From DASUAS01 sp036502765 (lineage in GTDB: Bacteria; Actinomycetota; Acidimicrobiia; IMCC26256; DASPTH01), in assembly GCA_036502765.1 (NCBI GenBank), contig DASXXX010000031.1:62001-126000 (forward strand): a DNA stretch of 64,000 nucleotides. The letters are read 5' to 3'. A program made the translations under genes and the position numbers. The number at the start of each line of letters is the position of its first letter. Positions within the stretch are counted from its first letter, which is position 1. The notes below the pieces were generated by a model. That model did no database searches. It was not told the DNA's origin and saw only the letters and a list, made by a program, of their open reading frames with translations. This document shows positions 24,497 to 32,225 of this stretch, in pieces.

Positions 24497-25576
24497 TCAG
24501 CGATTCCGGAGCCAGTCCGCCACCGCGTCCCGGTGGCCGCCACGCCCACCGAGCAGCGCGGCAAGGACGGCGGCGCGGCGAAGGAACACGTGCGCGACGT
24601 GCTCCCACGTGTACCCGATGCCCCCGAAGACCTGGATCACGCCCTCCGGCACCGACCTCAAGGAATCCACGGCCCAGAAGGCCGCCAAGGACGTCAGCGC
24701 CGCGGCATCCGCCGCTTCTGACTCCACTGCGACCGCGGCACGCGCGACGAGTGCGCGGCTGACCTCGATGGCCGCCCGCTGGTCCACGAGTCGGTGCTTG
24801 ATCGCCTGGAACGAACCGATCGGGCGATCAAACGCCACGCGGTGCTTCGCGTAGTCGACGCCGAGGGCATTGGCGCCGGCCGCAACGCCCGTCAGCTCGG
24901 CGGCCCATCCGAGGGTGAGCCGCTGCATCGTTGCCGCCCATCGGTCGACGGCTTCGTCGCCGAAGGCAATGACCTCGTCGTCGGAGGCCGTCACGTCATG
25001 GAGCTCGAGCGAGACGCTCGGCATCGCGTCGAGCGGGCGGAGCTCGGAGCGCTCGACGCCGATGGACTCGGTGGCGATCTGGAGGAGCGTCGCCGTGCCG
25101 TCTGGTCGCCGGGCGTGCACCAGCATTCGTTCGGCGACGTCGCCGTAGGGCACGAACCCATGTGACCCGGACACCACGACCTTGGCGCCTGCTTCGAGCG
25201 TCGCGGGTGTCGGCGACGGGACGGGGACGATCCCGACGGTTCCTTCCGTCTGGGGTCGTCCGGTGCACCAGTTCCCGACGGCGACGGGCACAAAGGGGAT
25301 CGGCGCCGTCGACGCGCCGATGGACTCCGCGATCACGCAGAGGTCCGGCACGGTCCCCCCACCGTCTTCGGCCTCGAGCAGGATGTCGGCCCATCCGAGT
25401 CCGGCAACGGTGTGCCAGAGACCGACAGCCCAGGTCGGCGCCTCCGCGTCGAGCAGGTCGCGCGAGCGGTCCGCGGACCACTCCCGCGCGAGGACGTCGT
25501 CGGCCATGGTTCGCACCGCGGTGAGATGCTCGGCCGCGTCGGCAAGCGCGAGGAGAGAAGCCGAGTCAGCGGTCAC
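24497..25576 (-). CDS. Acyl-CoA dehydrogenase, short subunit of a heteromeric pair
   Basis: A 359-residue acyl-CoA dehydrogenase-fold protein, shorter and more divergent than its partner. FAD/substrate elements are recognisable (ASTAPIPFVPVAVG; the C-terminal FGGIGYTWEHVAHVFLRRAAV), but the usual EPDAGSD segment is missing. It is encoded directly after the 414-residue dehydrogenase and overlaps it by 11 bases. Such unequal neighbours form alpha2beta2 enzymes in actinobacterial steroid side-chain oxidation (ChsE families), with one active site made by two unlike subunits. It should introduce the alpha,beta double bond into a bulky acyl-CoA together with its partner. Confidence 0.85.
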   Translation of the reverse strand: MTADSASLLALADAAEHLTAVRTMADDVLAREWSADRSRDLLDAEAPTWAVGLWHTVAGLGWADILLEAEDGGGTVPDLCVIAESIGASTAPIPFVPVAVGNWCTGRPQTEGTVGIVPVPSPTPATLEAGAKVVVSGSHGFVPYGDVAERMLVHARRPDGTATLLQIATESIGVERSELRPLDAMPSVSLELHDVTASDDEVIAFGDEAVDRWAATMQRLTLGWAAELTGVAAGANALGVDYAKHRVAFDRPIGSFQAIKHRLVDQRAAIEVSRALVARAAVAVESEAADAAALTSLAAFWAVDSLRSVPEGVIQVFGGIGYTWEHVAHVFLRRAAVLAALLGGRGGHRDAVADWLRNR

Positions 25577-26810
25577 GGGGAAGTCCGAGGAGCTTTTCGC
25601 CGATCACGTTGCGCTGGATCTCGGAGGTGCCTGCGCCGAGTGTTGCGGCCCGCATCAGCAGGTAGCTCTTGGCGACGTTGCCTCCCTTGGCGGCTCCGTC
25701 GGAACCCCGTTGCAGCGTGCCGCTGACGCCTGCCATCTCCAGCCCGAAGTTGGCCATCGCCTGGTCCACCTCGGACGTCAGCAGCTTCGCGACCGAGGCT
25801 TCGGGTCCCGGAGCCGTGCCGCGAACGCCGGCGGCGGTTGCCTGCGCTGATATCTGGCGCAACGCCTCGACTTGCGCGGCGAATCGCACGAGGTGGTCGA
25901 GCGTCCACGGGTCGTCCATCGGGCAACTCCCGTCGGCTGCCGGGTCGGTTGCCGGCTCGGTTGCCATGGCGAGGAGGATCGCGAGTCGTCGTTCGATCCG
26001 GTGCGTCCGACTCTGGCCGACGCGTTCGTATCCGAGCGTCGAGTTCGCGACCCGCCATCCCGCATCCACCGGACCGACGACGTTGGCGAGTGGCACACGG
26101 ACGTCGGTGAAGAACACCTCGTTGAACTCGGCGGTTCCGGTGATCTGGCGGATGGGGCGGATCTCGATGCCCGGTGTGCGGAGGTCGACGAGGAGGAAGC
26201 TGATGCCTTCGTGCTTGGGCGCGTCCGGATTCGTGCGGGCGAGGATGTAGATCCAGTCCGCGTACTGCGCCTTCGACGTCCAGATCTTCTGCCCGTTCAC
26301 GAGGAAGTGGTCGTCGACGAGCTCCGCGCGGGTGCGCAGCGATGCGAGGTCACTCCCGGCGTCCGGCTCGCTGAACCCCTGGCACCAGACGTCAGCAGCG
26401 TTCAGGATCCGAGGGAGGTAATGCGCACGTTGCGTGTCGTCGCCCCACTGGATGATGGTCGGACCGAGCTGGTTGACGGCGCTGCGGTTGATCGCATCCG
26501 GTGCGCGGTGGCGAGCAAGCTCCGCATTGAACACCAGCTGTTGCACGACCGTCGCGCCTCTCCCTCCGTGGACGACCGGCCAGCTCACCGCCGCGAGTCC
26601 CGCCGCATGGAGACGCCTCTGCCACTCGCGCAGCAACGCGACACGCTTGGCTTCGGATCGCTCCCGACTCGCGCTGACCAGCTCCGATGTCAGCTCGGTC
26701 TCGAGGAACGCGAGCACCTCGTTCCGAAACTCGCGGTCTTCCGGCGCGAGAGGAACGCCGAAGTCGTCGACGTCGCGACGGGACCCACCGGCGCGAGATC
26801 CGACCGTCAC
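25566..26810 (-). CDS. Acyl-CoA dehydrogenase, main subunit
   Basis: A 414-residue flavoprotein with the family's middle motif WCQGFSEPDAGSDLASL, the VNGQKIWTS strand and the C-terminal GTSEIQRNVIGEKLLGLPR. It dehydrogenates acyl-CoA, passing electrons to ETF. GTG 26810 has GGAAGG just upstream, and that GTG also overlaps the stop of a 20-codon upstream frame, which points to translational coupling. It is divergent from the crotonase at 26944 across the conserved 32-bp element. With its short partner it forms a likely heterotetramer. A second such pair lies at 34255-36437. Confidence 0.9.
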   Translation of the reverse strand: MTVGSRAGGSRRDVDDFGVPLAPEDREFRNEVLAFLETELTSELVSASRERSEAKRVALLREWQRRLHAAGLAAVSWPVVHGGRGATVVQQLVFNAELARHRAPDAINRSAVNQLGPTIIQWGDDTQRAHYLPRILNAADVWCQGFSEPDAGSDLASLRTRAELVDDHFLVNGQKIWTSKAQYADWIYILARTNPDAPKHEGISFLLVDLRTPGIEIRPIRQITGTAEFNEVFFTDVRVPLANVVGPVDAGWRVANSTLGYERVGQSRTHRIERRLAILLAMATEPATDPAADGSCPMDDPWTLDHLVRFAAQVEALRQISAQATAAGVRGTAPGPEASVAKLLTSEVDQAMANFGLEMAGVSGTLQRGSDGAAKGGNVAKSYLLMRAATLGAGTSEIQRNVIGEKLLGLPRDR

Positions 26811-26869
26811 GTTCCTTCCGACGACGTGCTCGTGCTTTCGAGCGCCACGTCGGAAGGGTCGGGAGCCAT
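26807..26869 (-). CDS. Candidate leaderless 20-residue upstream peptide
   Basis: A 21-codon frame begins at ATG 26869, exactly six bases after the TACAGT hexamer of the conserved control element, the same distance as for the amidohydrolase ATG at 5555. It ends in a TGA that overlaps the GTG start of the acyl-CoA dehydrogenase by four bases. The peptide is rich in Ser, Thr, Asp and Glu and has no family resemblance. A leaderless short frame could recruit ribosomes and hand them to the coupled gene; it could also be a chance frame in the 5' leader. Confidence 0.4.
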   Translation of the reverse strand: MAPDPSDVALESTSTSSEGT

Positions 26870-26875
26870 GGCGGT

Positions 26876-26907
26876 ACTGTATGACATCTCATGTACAGAA
26901 GTACAGT
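26876..26907. promoter_or_regulatory. Conserved 32-bp bidirectional promoter/operator (second copy)
   Basis: ACTGTA at 26876-26881 and TACAGT at 26902-26907 flank the palindrome TGTAC-AGAA-GTACA (26892-26905). The 17 bases 26891-26907 are identical to 5577-5593 and the spacing is the same. On the minus strand TACAGT is followed after six bases by the ATG of the short peptide; on the plus strand it lies 36 bases before the crotonase start. It probably controls both divergent operons. Confidence 0.7.
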
Positions 26908-26943
26908 GCGGTGGCGCCAAGCGAATGCTGCGGAGGAATGCTC

Positions 26944-27828
26944 GTGGCCGACCAGGACGAGTTCGAGATCGACGAAGACTGGGTGCTCTACGACGTCGTC
27001 GCGCCACACATCGCTCGCATCACGATCAACCGGCCCGAACGTCGGAATGCGATCCTCTCGCCGGACATGCACGGGTTGTTCGAGGATCGCCTGCGCCGAG
27101 CCGAGAACGACGACGACATCAAGGTCGTCCTCCTCACGGGCGCCGGATCCGACTTCTGCGCCGGCGACGACGTGCGTCGCCTCCCCGTCGAGCGAGCCGG
27201 CCTCGAGAGGGGCTCGAAACTGCCCCAGACCGCCAGGATCGCCAACGCCCGGCGTCTCCACCGCCACCTGACCAACTGGCTGGAGTTTCCCAAGACCGTG
27301 ATCGCCGTCTGCCAGGGCACGACGCTCGGGGCCGGCTTCAACCTCGTGCTCGCTGCGGACCTCGTCATCACGGCAGAAGGAGCCACCTTCGGCCGCCCGC
27401 AGGCGCGGATCGGCTTCGCCGGCTTCAGCACCGCGATGCCGCTCGTCCTGTTGAAGCTGGGTCCGAACCGCGGGTACGAAGCGATGATCACCGGTCGACG
27501 CATCACGGCCGAAGAGATGCGGGACTGGGGCGTCGTCTCATCGATCGTTCCGGCCGCCGACCTCGAAGCAGAAGCGATGCGCTACGCGCAGGCGATCGCT
27601 CACCATTCCGCCGACGGGCTGATGATCGGGAAGCAGGCGCTCATCACCTTCTGGCACGGCGTCGGCATGGCCGAGTTCGGCGACTGGGTGCAGATGGCGC
27701 ACCCGCTGTTCACGAACCTCGTCTGGCGCGATGACGAGTTCAACTTCTTCAAGGAACGGGGCGAGCGTGGCGCCAAGGGCGCGCTCACCGAGTTGCAGCG
27801 CCGCTATGCGGAGTGGGGCTTCGAGTAG
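26944..27828 (+). CDS. Enoyl-CoA hydratase/isomerase (crotonase family)
   Basis: A 294-residue crotonase-fold protein. Landmarks are INRPERRNAI near the N terminus, the oxyanion strand LTGAGSDFCAGDDV and GTTLGAGFNLVLAADLVI in the middle. Members hydrate, isomerise or cleave enoyl-CoA esters. Two starts compete: ATG 26938, only one base after GGAGG, and GTG 26944, seven bases after it; the spacing favours GTG. It faces away from the acyl-CoA dehydrogenase pair and shares its control region, so it may act on the enoyl-CoA that this pair makes. It is probably followed by a separate promoter at 27850. Confidence 0.88.
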   Translation: MADQDEFEIDEDWVLYDVVAPHIARITINRPERRNAILSPDMHGLFEDRLRRAENDDDIKVVLLTGAGSDFCAGDDVRRLPVERAGLERGSKLPQTARIANARRLHRHLTNWLEFPKTVIAVCQGTTLGAGFNLVLAADLVITAEGATFGRPQARIGFAGFSTAMPLVLLKLGPNRGYEAMITGRRITAEEMRDWGVVSSIVPAADLEAEAMRYAQAIAHHSADGLMIGKQALITFWHGVGMAEFGDWVQMAHPLFTNLVWRDDEFNFFKERGERGAKGALTELQRRYAEWGFE

Positions 27829-27849
27829 CGGCGGCGCCGCGACCTCATC

Positions 27850-27879
27850 TGTGATACACAACAGAACACATAGTGTTCT
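27850..27879 (+). promoter_or_regulatory. Double palindrome in front of the side-chain operon
   Basis: Two adjacent perfect palindromes share an ATA centre: TGTG-ATA-CACA at 27850-27860 and AGAACAC-ATA-GTGTTCT at 27863-27879. TAGTGT inside the second looks like a -10 hexamer. They lie 28 bases before the SDR start, between the crotonase gene and the seven genes that follow, so a repressor here could control that operon separately. Confidence 0.6.
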
Positions 27880-27906
27880 ACTGATTCAACGAGGGAGCAC
27901 TGCGAC

Positions 27907-28812
27907 ATGGGGTTACTCACAGGACGCACCGCGGTCGTCACCGGGGCCGGACGTGGGATCGGTGCAGCCGTGGCCGTCGGCCTGGCGGCAGAGGGGGCAT
28001 CGGTCCTCGTGTCCGACGCCGGGGTCGGAGTCGACGGGACCGGCTGCGACGCCGGACCGGCCGAAGCAACCGCAGCGCTCATCACTGCAGCAGGCGGCAT
28101 CGGAGTCGCCGACGCGACCGACGTCACCGACTTCGACGCGTGCGGTCGCTTGATCGAACGCGCAGTCGGAGAGTTCGGACGGCTCGACATCCTTGCGAAC
28201 GTCGCCGGGATCCTGCGCGACAGCATGATCTTCAAGATGCACGAGAGCGACTGGGACGCCGTCATCGACGTGCACCTCAAGGGCACGTTCAACACGACGC
28301 GACATGCGTCGCAGTGGTGGCGCGAGCACCGGGGCGGTCAGTACCGCTTGATCAACTTCACCTCGTTGTCCGGGTTGCAGGGCGCGCCGAGTCAGCCGAA
28401 CTACGCCGCCGCGAAGCTCGGCATCGTCGGCCTCACCTACTCGTGCGCCAACAGCCTCCGCAACTATGGAGTCACTGCCAACGCGGTCGCTCCCGTCGCG
28501 GGGACGCGCATGACCCAGGGCATCGGAAGTGGACGCGCGAGTCTCGACTACTCGGCCGAAAACCCGCGGCTTGCGCCTGAGAACGTCGTACCGCCGGTGC
28601 TCTACCTCGCGTCGGAGCGTTCAGAGTGGCTGAATCGGCGGATCATCTTCGCCGGCAACGGGCGCATCTCCCTGTTCTCGAATCCGGTCGTCGAGCGGGA
28701 GATCGTCTCCGAGTCCGGCACGTGGGACAACGAGACGGCGTTCGCCGAGATGGAGGAGTCGTTCAAGAGCGCGATCCTGTGGCCGAACTTCTTCGACAAG
28801 CCCCGCGACTGA
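27907..28812 (+). CDS. Short-chain dehydrogenase, hydroxyacyl-CoA dehydrogenase-like
   Basis: A 301-residue SDR with TGAGRGIG near residue 13, NVAG in LANVAGILRD, and catalytic Tyr-Lys in NYAAAKLGIVGL. The insert after the first strand (VSDAGVGVDGTGCDAGPAE) and FKMHESDWDAVIDVHLKGTF resemble the dehydrogenase domain of peroxisomal multifunctional enzyme 2 and actinobacterial Hsd4A-type enzymes, which oxidise 3-hydroxyacyl-CoA of steroid side chains. This is inference from motif layout. ATG 27907 follows a GAGGGAG. It is the first gene of a run of seven closely packed genes. Confidence 0.88.
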   Translation: MGLLTGRTAVVTGAGRGIGAAVAVGLAAEGASVLVSDAGVGVDGTGCDAGPAEATAALITAAGGIGVADATDVTDFDACGRLIERAVGEFGRLDILANVAGILRDSMIFKMHESDWDAVIDVHLKGTFNTTRHASQWWREHRGGQYRLINFTSLSGLQGAPSQPNYAAAKLGIVGLTYSCANSLRNYGVTANAVAPVAGTRMTQGIGSGRASLDYSAENPRLAPENVVPPVLYLASERSEWLNRRIIFAGNGRISLFSNPVVEREIVSESGTWDNETAFAEMEESFKSAILWPNFFDKPRD

Positions 28813-28816
28813 CGCC

Positions 28817-30049
28817 ATGGGTGCGTTGGACCACATCCGCATCTGCGACTTCGGCGGACAGCTCGCCGGAGCCGGTGCGACGAAACTGCTCGCCGCGTTC
28901 GGCGCCGAAGTGATCCGCGTCGAGGATCCGACCACGCAGGGACGCTGGGACATGATGCGCGTGGTCGGGCCGTACGTCGACGAACGTCGCGGTGTCGATC
29001 TCGGCGGCGGCTTCAACAACCACAACGTCAACAAACTCGGCGTCACGATCAACCTCCGCGCGCCGGAGGGTCCTGCCCTGCTGGAGAAGCTGCTCGCGGT
29101 GTGCGACGTCGTGACCGAGAACTTCGCCGCCGGAGTCCTCGACCGTCTCGGATTCGGCTACGAGGCACTCGCCGCCATCAAGCCCGACATCATCTACGTC
29201 TCGAATTGCGGATTTGGCCACACCGGTCCCCACAGATCCTTCAAGACCTGGGGGCCCGTCGTGCAGGCGGTCAGCGGACTGACGTTCAACAACGGACTTC
29301 CCGACGAGGAACCCGCGGGCTGGGGCTTCTCGTACATGGACCACGGCGCCGCGGGGTTCATGGCGATCGCCATCCTCGCCGCGCTGCATCACCGCGAGGT
29401 CACGGGCGAGGGACAGTGGGTCGACCTCGCGAGCACCACCGCGGGCATCACGATGCAACGCACCGCCGTCCTCGACTGGACCGTCAATGGCCGGCCGTCG
29501 CGACGCCCCGGGCAACCCAACGGCAACCACGCCGACTTCGACGCGATGGCACCTCACAACATCTACGCCGCGCTCGGCGACGACCGATGGGTCGCGCTCG
29601 CTTGTCGTGACGACGACGACTGGCGGGCGCTCTGCGACCTCGTCGACGACGACGATGCGCGTGCCGGCCGATTCTCGGGCCTCGCGGGCCGACTCGAACA
29701 CCAGGACCAGCTCGACGAAATCATCGGGCGCTGGGTCGGCGGGCGTGAAGCCGGCGCCGCCGCGAGCGAGCTCGTCGCTGCGGGCGTTCCTGCCAGCGTC
29801 GTGAAGAGCCCTCGCGAACGGATCGACGAAGATCCCGACCTCGACGCCTGGGGGCTCTTCCCGAGCGTCGACCATCCGTTGATGGGTGAGGTGCGAGTCG
29901 AGGGGGTTCCGCTCCACTTCTCGGAGACGGACTGGTCCATCGACAAGGCCGCGCCGCTCCTCGGTGAGGACAACGACCGGATCTTCCGCGAGCTCCTGGA
30001 TCTCGACGGCGCCGAGCTCGAACGCCTGCGATCCGAAGGGGTCGTATGA
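28817..30049 (+). CDS. CaiB/BaiF CoA-transferase, catalytic subunit of a tandem pair
   Basis: A 410-residue family III CoA-transferase that keeps the catalytic Asp (Asp175 in FSYMDHGAAGF) and the GEGQWVDLASTTAG block. It begins four bases after the SDR and its stop overlaps the ATG of the next gene by four bases. That next gene is a homologue without the Asp. The two correspond to the C-terminal and N-terminal halves of the fused protein at 17008-19251, which suggests an obligate heterodimer. It would charge or recharge a carboxylic acid with CoA during side-chain degradation. Confidence 0.88.
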   Translation: MGALDHIRICDFGGQLAGAGATKLLAAFGAEVIRVEDPTTQGRWDMMRVVGPYVDERRGVDLGGGFNNHNVNKLGVTINLRAPEGPALLEKLLAVCDVVTENFAAGVLDRLGFGYEALAAIKPDIIYVSNCGFGHTGPHRSFKTWGPVVQAVSGLTFNNGLPDEEPAGWGFSYMDHGAAGFMAIAILAALHHREVTGEGQWVDLASTTAGITMQRTAVLDWTVNGRPSRRPGQPNGNHADFDAMAPHNIYAALGDDRWVALACRDDDDWRALCDLVDDDDARAGRFSGLAGRLEHQDQLDEIIGRWVGGREAGAAASELVAAGVPASVVKSPRERIDEDPDLDAWGLFPSVDHPLMGEVRVEGVPLHFSETDWSIDKAAPLLGEDNDRIFRELLDLDGAELERLRSEGVV

Positions 30050-31302
30050 GCTCCCTCTCCGGCCTCCGCGTGCTCCAACTCGTCGACGAGCGCACCGTGG
30101 ACGCCGGACGCATCCTCGCCGAGCTCGGAGCCGAGGTCGTTGTCGTCGAACCCGCCGGTGGTTCGCCGCTTCGCGACGAACCACCGTTCGTCTCCGATGA
30201 GCCAGGGCCTGAACGCAGTCTTCGCTGGTGGGCCGGAGCGGCTGGGGCCCGCAGCATCGAGCTCGACCTCGAGGGCGACGGGCTCGCCCTGTTCGACGCG
30301 CTCCTCGACGCCAGCGACCTCGTGCTCGAGGGTCGCGGGCACGCGCTCGACGCGGTCGACGCCGGCTGGGACGCCCGCGGACGAACGCGGCCGTCGCTCA
30401 TCTGGGTGTCGATCACGCCGTTCGGACGCAACAGCGTCCGTGCCGACGATCCTGCCACCGACCTCACGCTGCTCGCGGGCGGCGGACCCGTCTGGAACTG
30501 TGGCTACGACGACCACTCGATTCCGCCCATGCGCGGCAAAGGCAACCAGGCCTACAACATCGGTGCGATGTATGCGGTCATCGGAGCGCTGACCGCACTT
30601 GCGCACCGAGATCGGACCGGCCGTGGTCAGCTCGTCGACGTCAACATCAACGCCGCGTGCAACGTCACCGCAGAGCACGTCACGTACAACTGGCTGGTCG
30701 TCCAGAGTGTGATGAGCCGCCAGACCGGCCGACATGCCAGCTCCGCACCCACCGCCCCCGTGCAGGTCCGCTGTGCGGACGGCCGTTATGCAACCACGGG
30801 TGTCCTGCCGAGATCTCCTGCGGAGTTCGGGCGGTTGCGGGCATGGCTCGACGAGCTCGGGCTGCTCGACCGTCTCCCCGAGGCCGTCTTCCTGGATCTG
30901 GCGGCACGGCGCACGGAGACGGTCGAGATGGTCGATGTCGCCAGTGATCCGGAAGTTGCCGCCATTCTGGCTGCCGCGAGAGACGCAATGACCCTCATCG
31001 CCTCCGAACTCCCCGCCTACGACTTCTACGTCGCCAGTCAGCAGCACGGGTTCCCCTGCGGCGCGGTCGTCTCACCCGACGAAGCGTTCGAGGATCCGCA
31101 GTTCGCCGCCCGTGGATTCGTTCACGAGGTCGATCATCCGGAACTGGAGCGGCCGTACCGCGCACCGGGCGTGGCGTACGTCTTCAGTGCGAGTCCGTGC
31201 CCGGCACCCGAGCGTGCTCCGCTCCTGGATGAACACCGCGACGAGTTGCTCGGTTCGATGCTCACGCGAGAGGACGAACGTTGGATCCGTCGCCAGCGAT
31301 GA
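30046..31302 (+). CDS. CaiB/BaiF homologue, probable non-catalytic partner
   Basis: A 418-residue family III CoA-transferase homologue. The fold markers LRVLQLVDERTVDAGRILAE, AEVVVVEPAG and GRGQLVDVNINAACN are present, but the catalytic Asp is absent: the matching stretch reads GKGNQAYNIGAMYAV (residues 164-178). ATG 30046 overlaps the stop of the catalytic homologue, so the two are made in equal amounts. I infer a heterodimer with one active site or a regulatory partner. The C-terminal part, with CGAVVSPDEAFEDPQFAARG, is typical of the family. Confidence 0.85.
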   Translation: MSSLSGLRVLQLVDERTVDAGRILAELGAEVVVVEPAGGSPLRDEPPFVSDEPGPERSLRWWAGAAGARSIELDLEGDGLALFDALLDASDLVLEGRGHALDAVDAGWDARGRTRPSLIWVSITPFGRNSVRADDPATDLTLLAGGGPVWNCGYDDHSIPPMRGKGNQAYNIGAMYAVIGALTALAHRDRTGRGQLVDVNINAACNVTAEHVTYNWLVVQSVMSRQTGRHASSAPTAPVQVRCADGRYATTGVLPRSPAEFGRLRAWLDELGLLDRLPEAVFLDLAARRTETVEMVDVASDPEVAAILAAARDAMTLIASELPAYDFYVASQQHGFPCGAVVSPDEAFEDPQFAARGFVHEVDHPELERPYRAPGVAYVFSASPCPAPERAPLLDEHRDELLGSMLTREDERWIRRQR

Positions 31303-31748
31303 ATGCGGACGACAACCGCTTCACGCACGTGGGGTTGTGTGTCTCAGACCTCGACCGTTCGGTCACGTACTACTGCGACGTGCTCGGCTTCACCGAGGTC
31401 GCGCGCCGCTTGAACGTCACCGATGACGGCTCGGCCCGCCTCCTCGGACTCTCGTCGCTGGACGTGGAGCTGGTCTACCTGCAGCGAGATGGAATCCGCA
31501 TCGAACTGCTCTGGTACCGCGTGCCGGGCCACGACGGAGACGGGTCGCCGCGGCAGATGAATCTCCTCGGCCCCACCCACCTCGCGTTCCGCGTCGGCGA
31601 CTTCGACGAGCTCTGCCAGAAGATCGAAGCCGCAGGTGGTTCGGTGCTGCCACAGACGATGACGACGTTCGGCTATGGCAACCGCGGCGTCATGACCCTC
31701 GATCCGGACGGCATCCGCGTCGAGCTCATCGAACGTCCGCAGTCGTGA
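31299..31748 (+). CDS. VOC-fold protein (glyoxalase/epimerase type)
   Basis: A 149-residue protein with two beta-alpha-beta-beta-beta modules of the vicinal-oxygen-chelate fold. Metal ligands are suggested by His in FTHVGLCVSD, Glu in VELVYL or IELLW, His in PTHLAFRV and Glu in IRVELIER. The family includes methylmalonyl-CoA epimerase, glyoxalases and extradiol dioxygenases; length and operon favour an epimerase or lyase acting on an acyl-CoA. ATG 31299 overlaps the upstream stop (ATGA), and its own stop overlaps the next GTG. A TTG at 31281 is in frame but lies inside the neighbour. Confidence 0.8.
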   Translation: MNADDNRFTHVGLCVSDLDRSVTYYCDVLGFTEVARRLNVTDDGSARLLGLSSLDVELVYLQRDGIRIELLWYRVPGHDGDGSPRQMNLLGPTHLAFRVGDFDELCQKIEAAGGSVLPQTMTTFGYGNRGVMTLDPDGIRVELIERPQS

Positions 31749-32224
31749 CTGCAGGACCGCAGCGCATGACGCTCGACGACGGGTCGTACCGGCCCGTACC
31801 CGCGATCAACGACCGCGACGCTCCGTATTGGACAGGAGGCGAACGCGGTCAACTCATGTTGCAGCGGTGTCGCAGTTGCGACCACGTCATCCACCCACCG
31901 GTCCTGCTGTGCCCCTGGGACCGTTCGCCAGACCTCGAATGGGAGGCGATGAGCGGGCGGGCCACGGTCGAGTCGTTCACCGAGAACCTGCACCCGTTCC
32001 TGCCCGGCTTCCCCGTACCGTCCGTCATCGCCCTCGTCGATGTCGAGGAGGATCCCACCGCGCGCATCCTGACCAACCTGATCGAGGTCGACGCCGCCGA
32101 CGTGGCCATCGGCATGGCTGTCGAGGTCGTGTTCCAGCGACTCGAGTCCGACGACGGTCCCGACGTGTACCTCCCGCTGTTCCGGCCGCGTGGTCCCGTG
32201 ACCGCCACTCACGGGGGAGACTGA
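31745..32224 (+). CDS. DUF35 zinc-ribbon/OB-fold protein
   Basis: A 159-residue DUF35 protein: a rubredoxin-like ribbon CRSC...CPWD (Cys-X2-Cys-X10-Cys-X2-Asp, so the fourth ligand is Asp) followed by an OB fold. In characterised actinobacterial systems such a domain binds a thiolase-like aldolase and helps deliver acyl-CoA. Here it is followed one base later by a thiolase-like gene. GTG 31745 overlaps the VOC stop by four bases. The unusual fourth ligand may mean weak or absent zinc binding, and the ribbon could be only structural. Confidence 0.85.
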   Translation: MTAGPQRMTLDDGSYRPVPAINDRDAPYWTGGERGQLMLQRCRSCDHVIHPPVLLCPWDRSPDLEWEAMSGRATVESFTENLHPFLPGFPVPSVIALVDVEEDPTARILTNLIEVDAADVAIGMAVEVVFQRLESDDGPDVYLPLFRPRGPVTATHGGD

Positions 32225-32225
32225 C

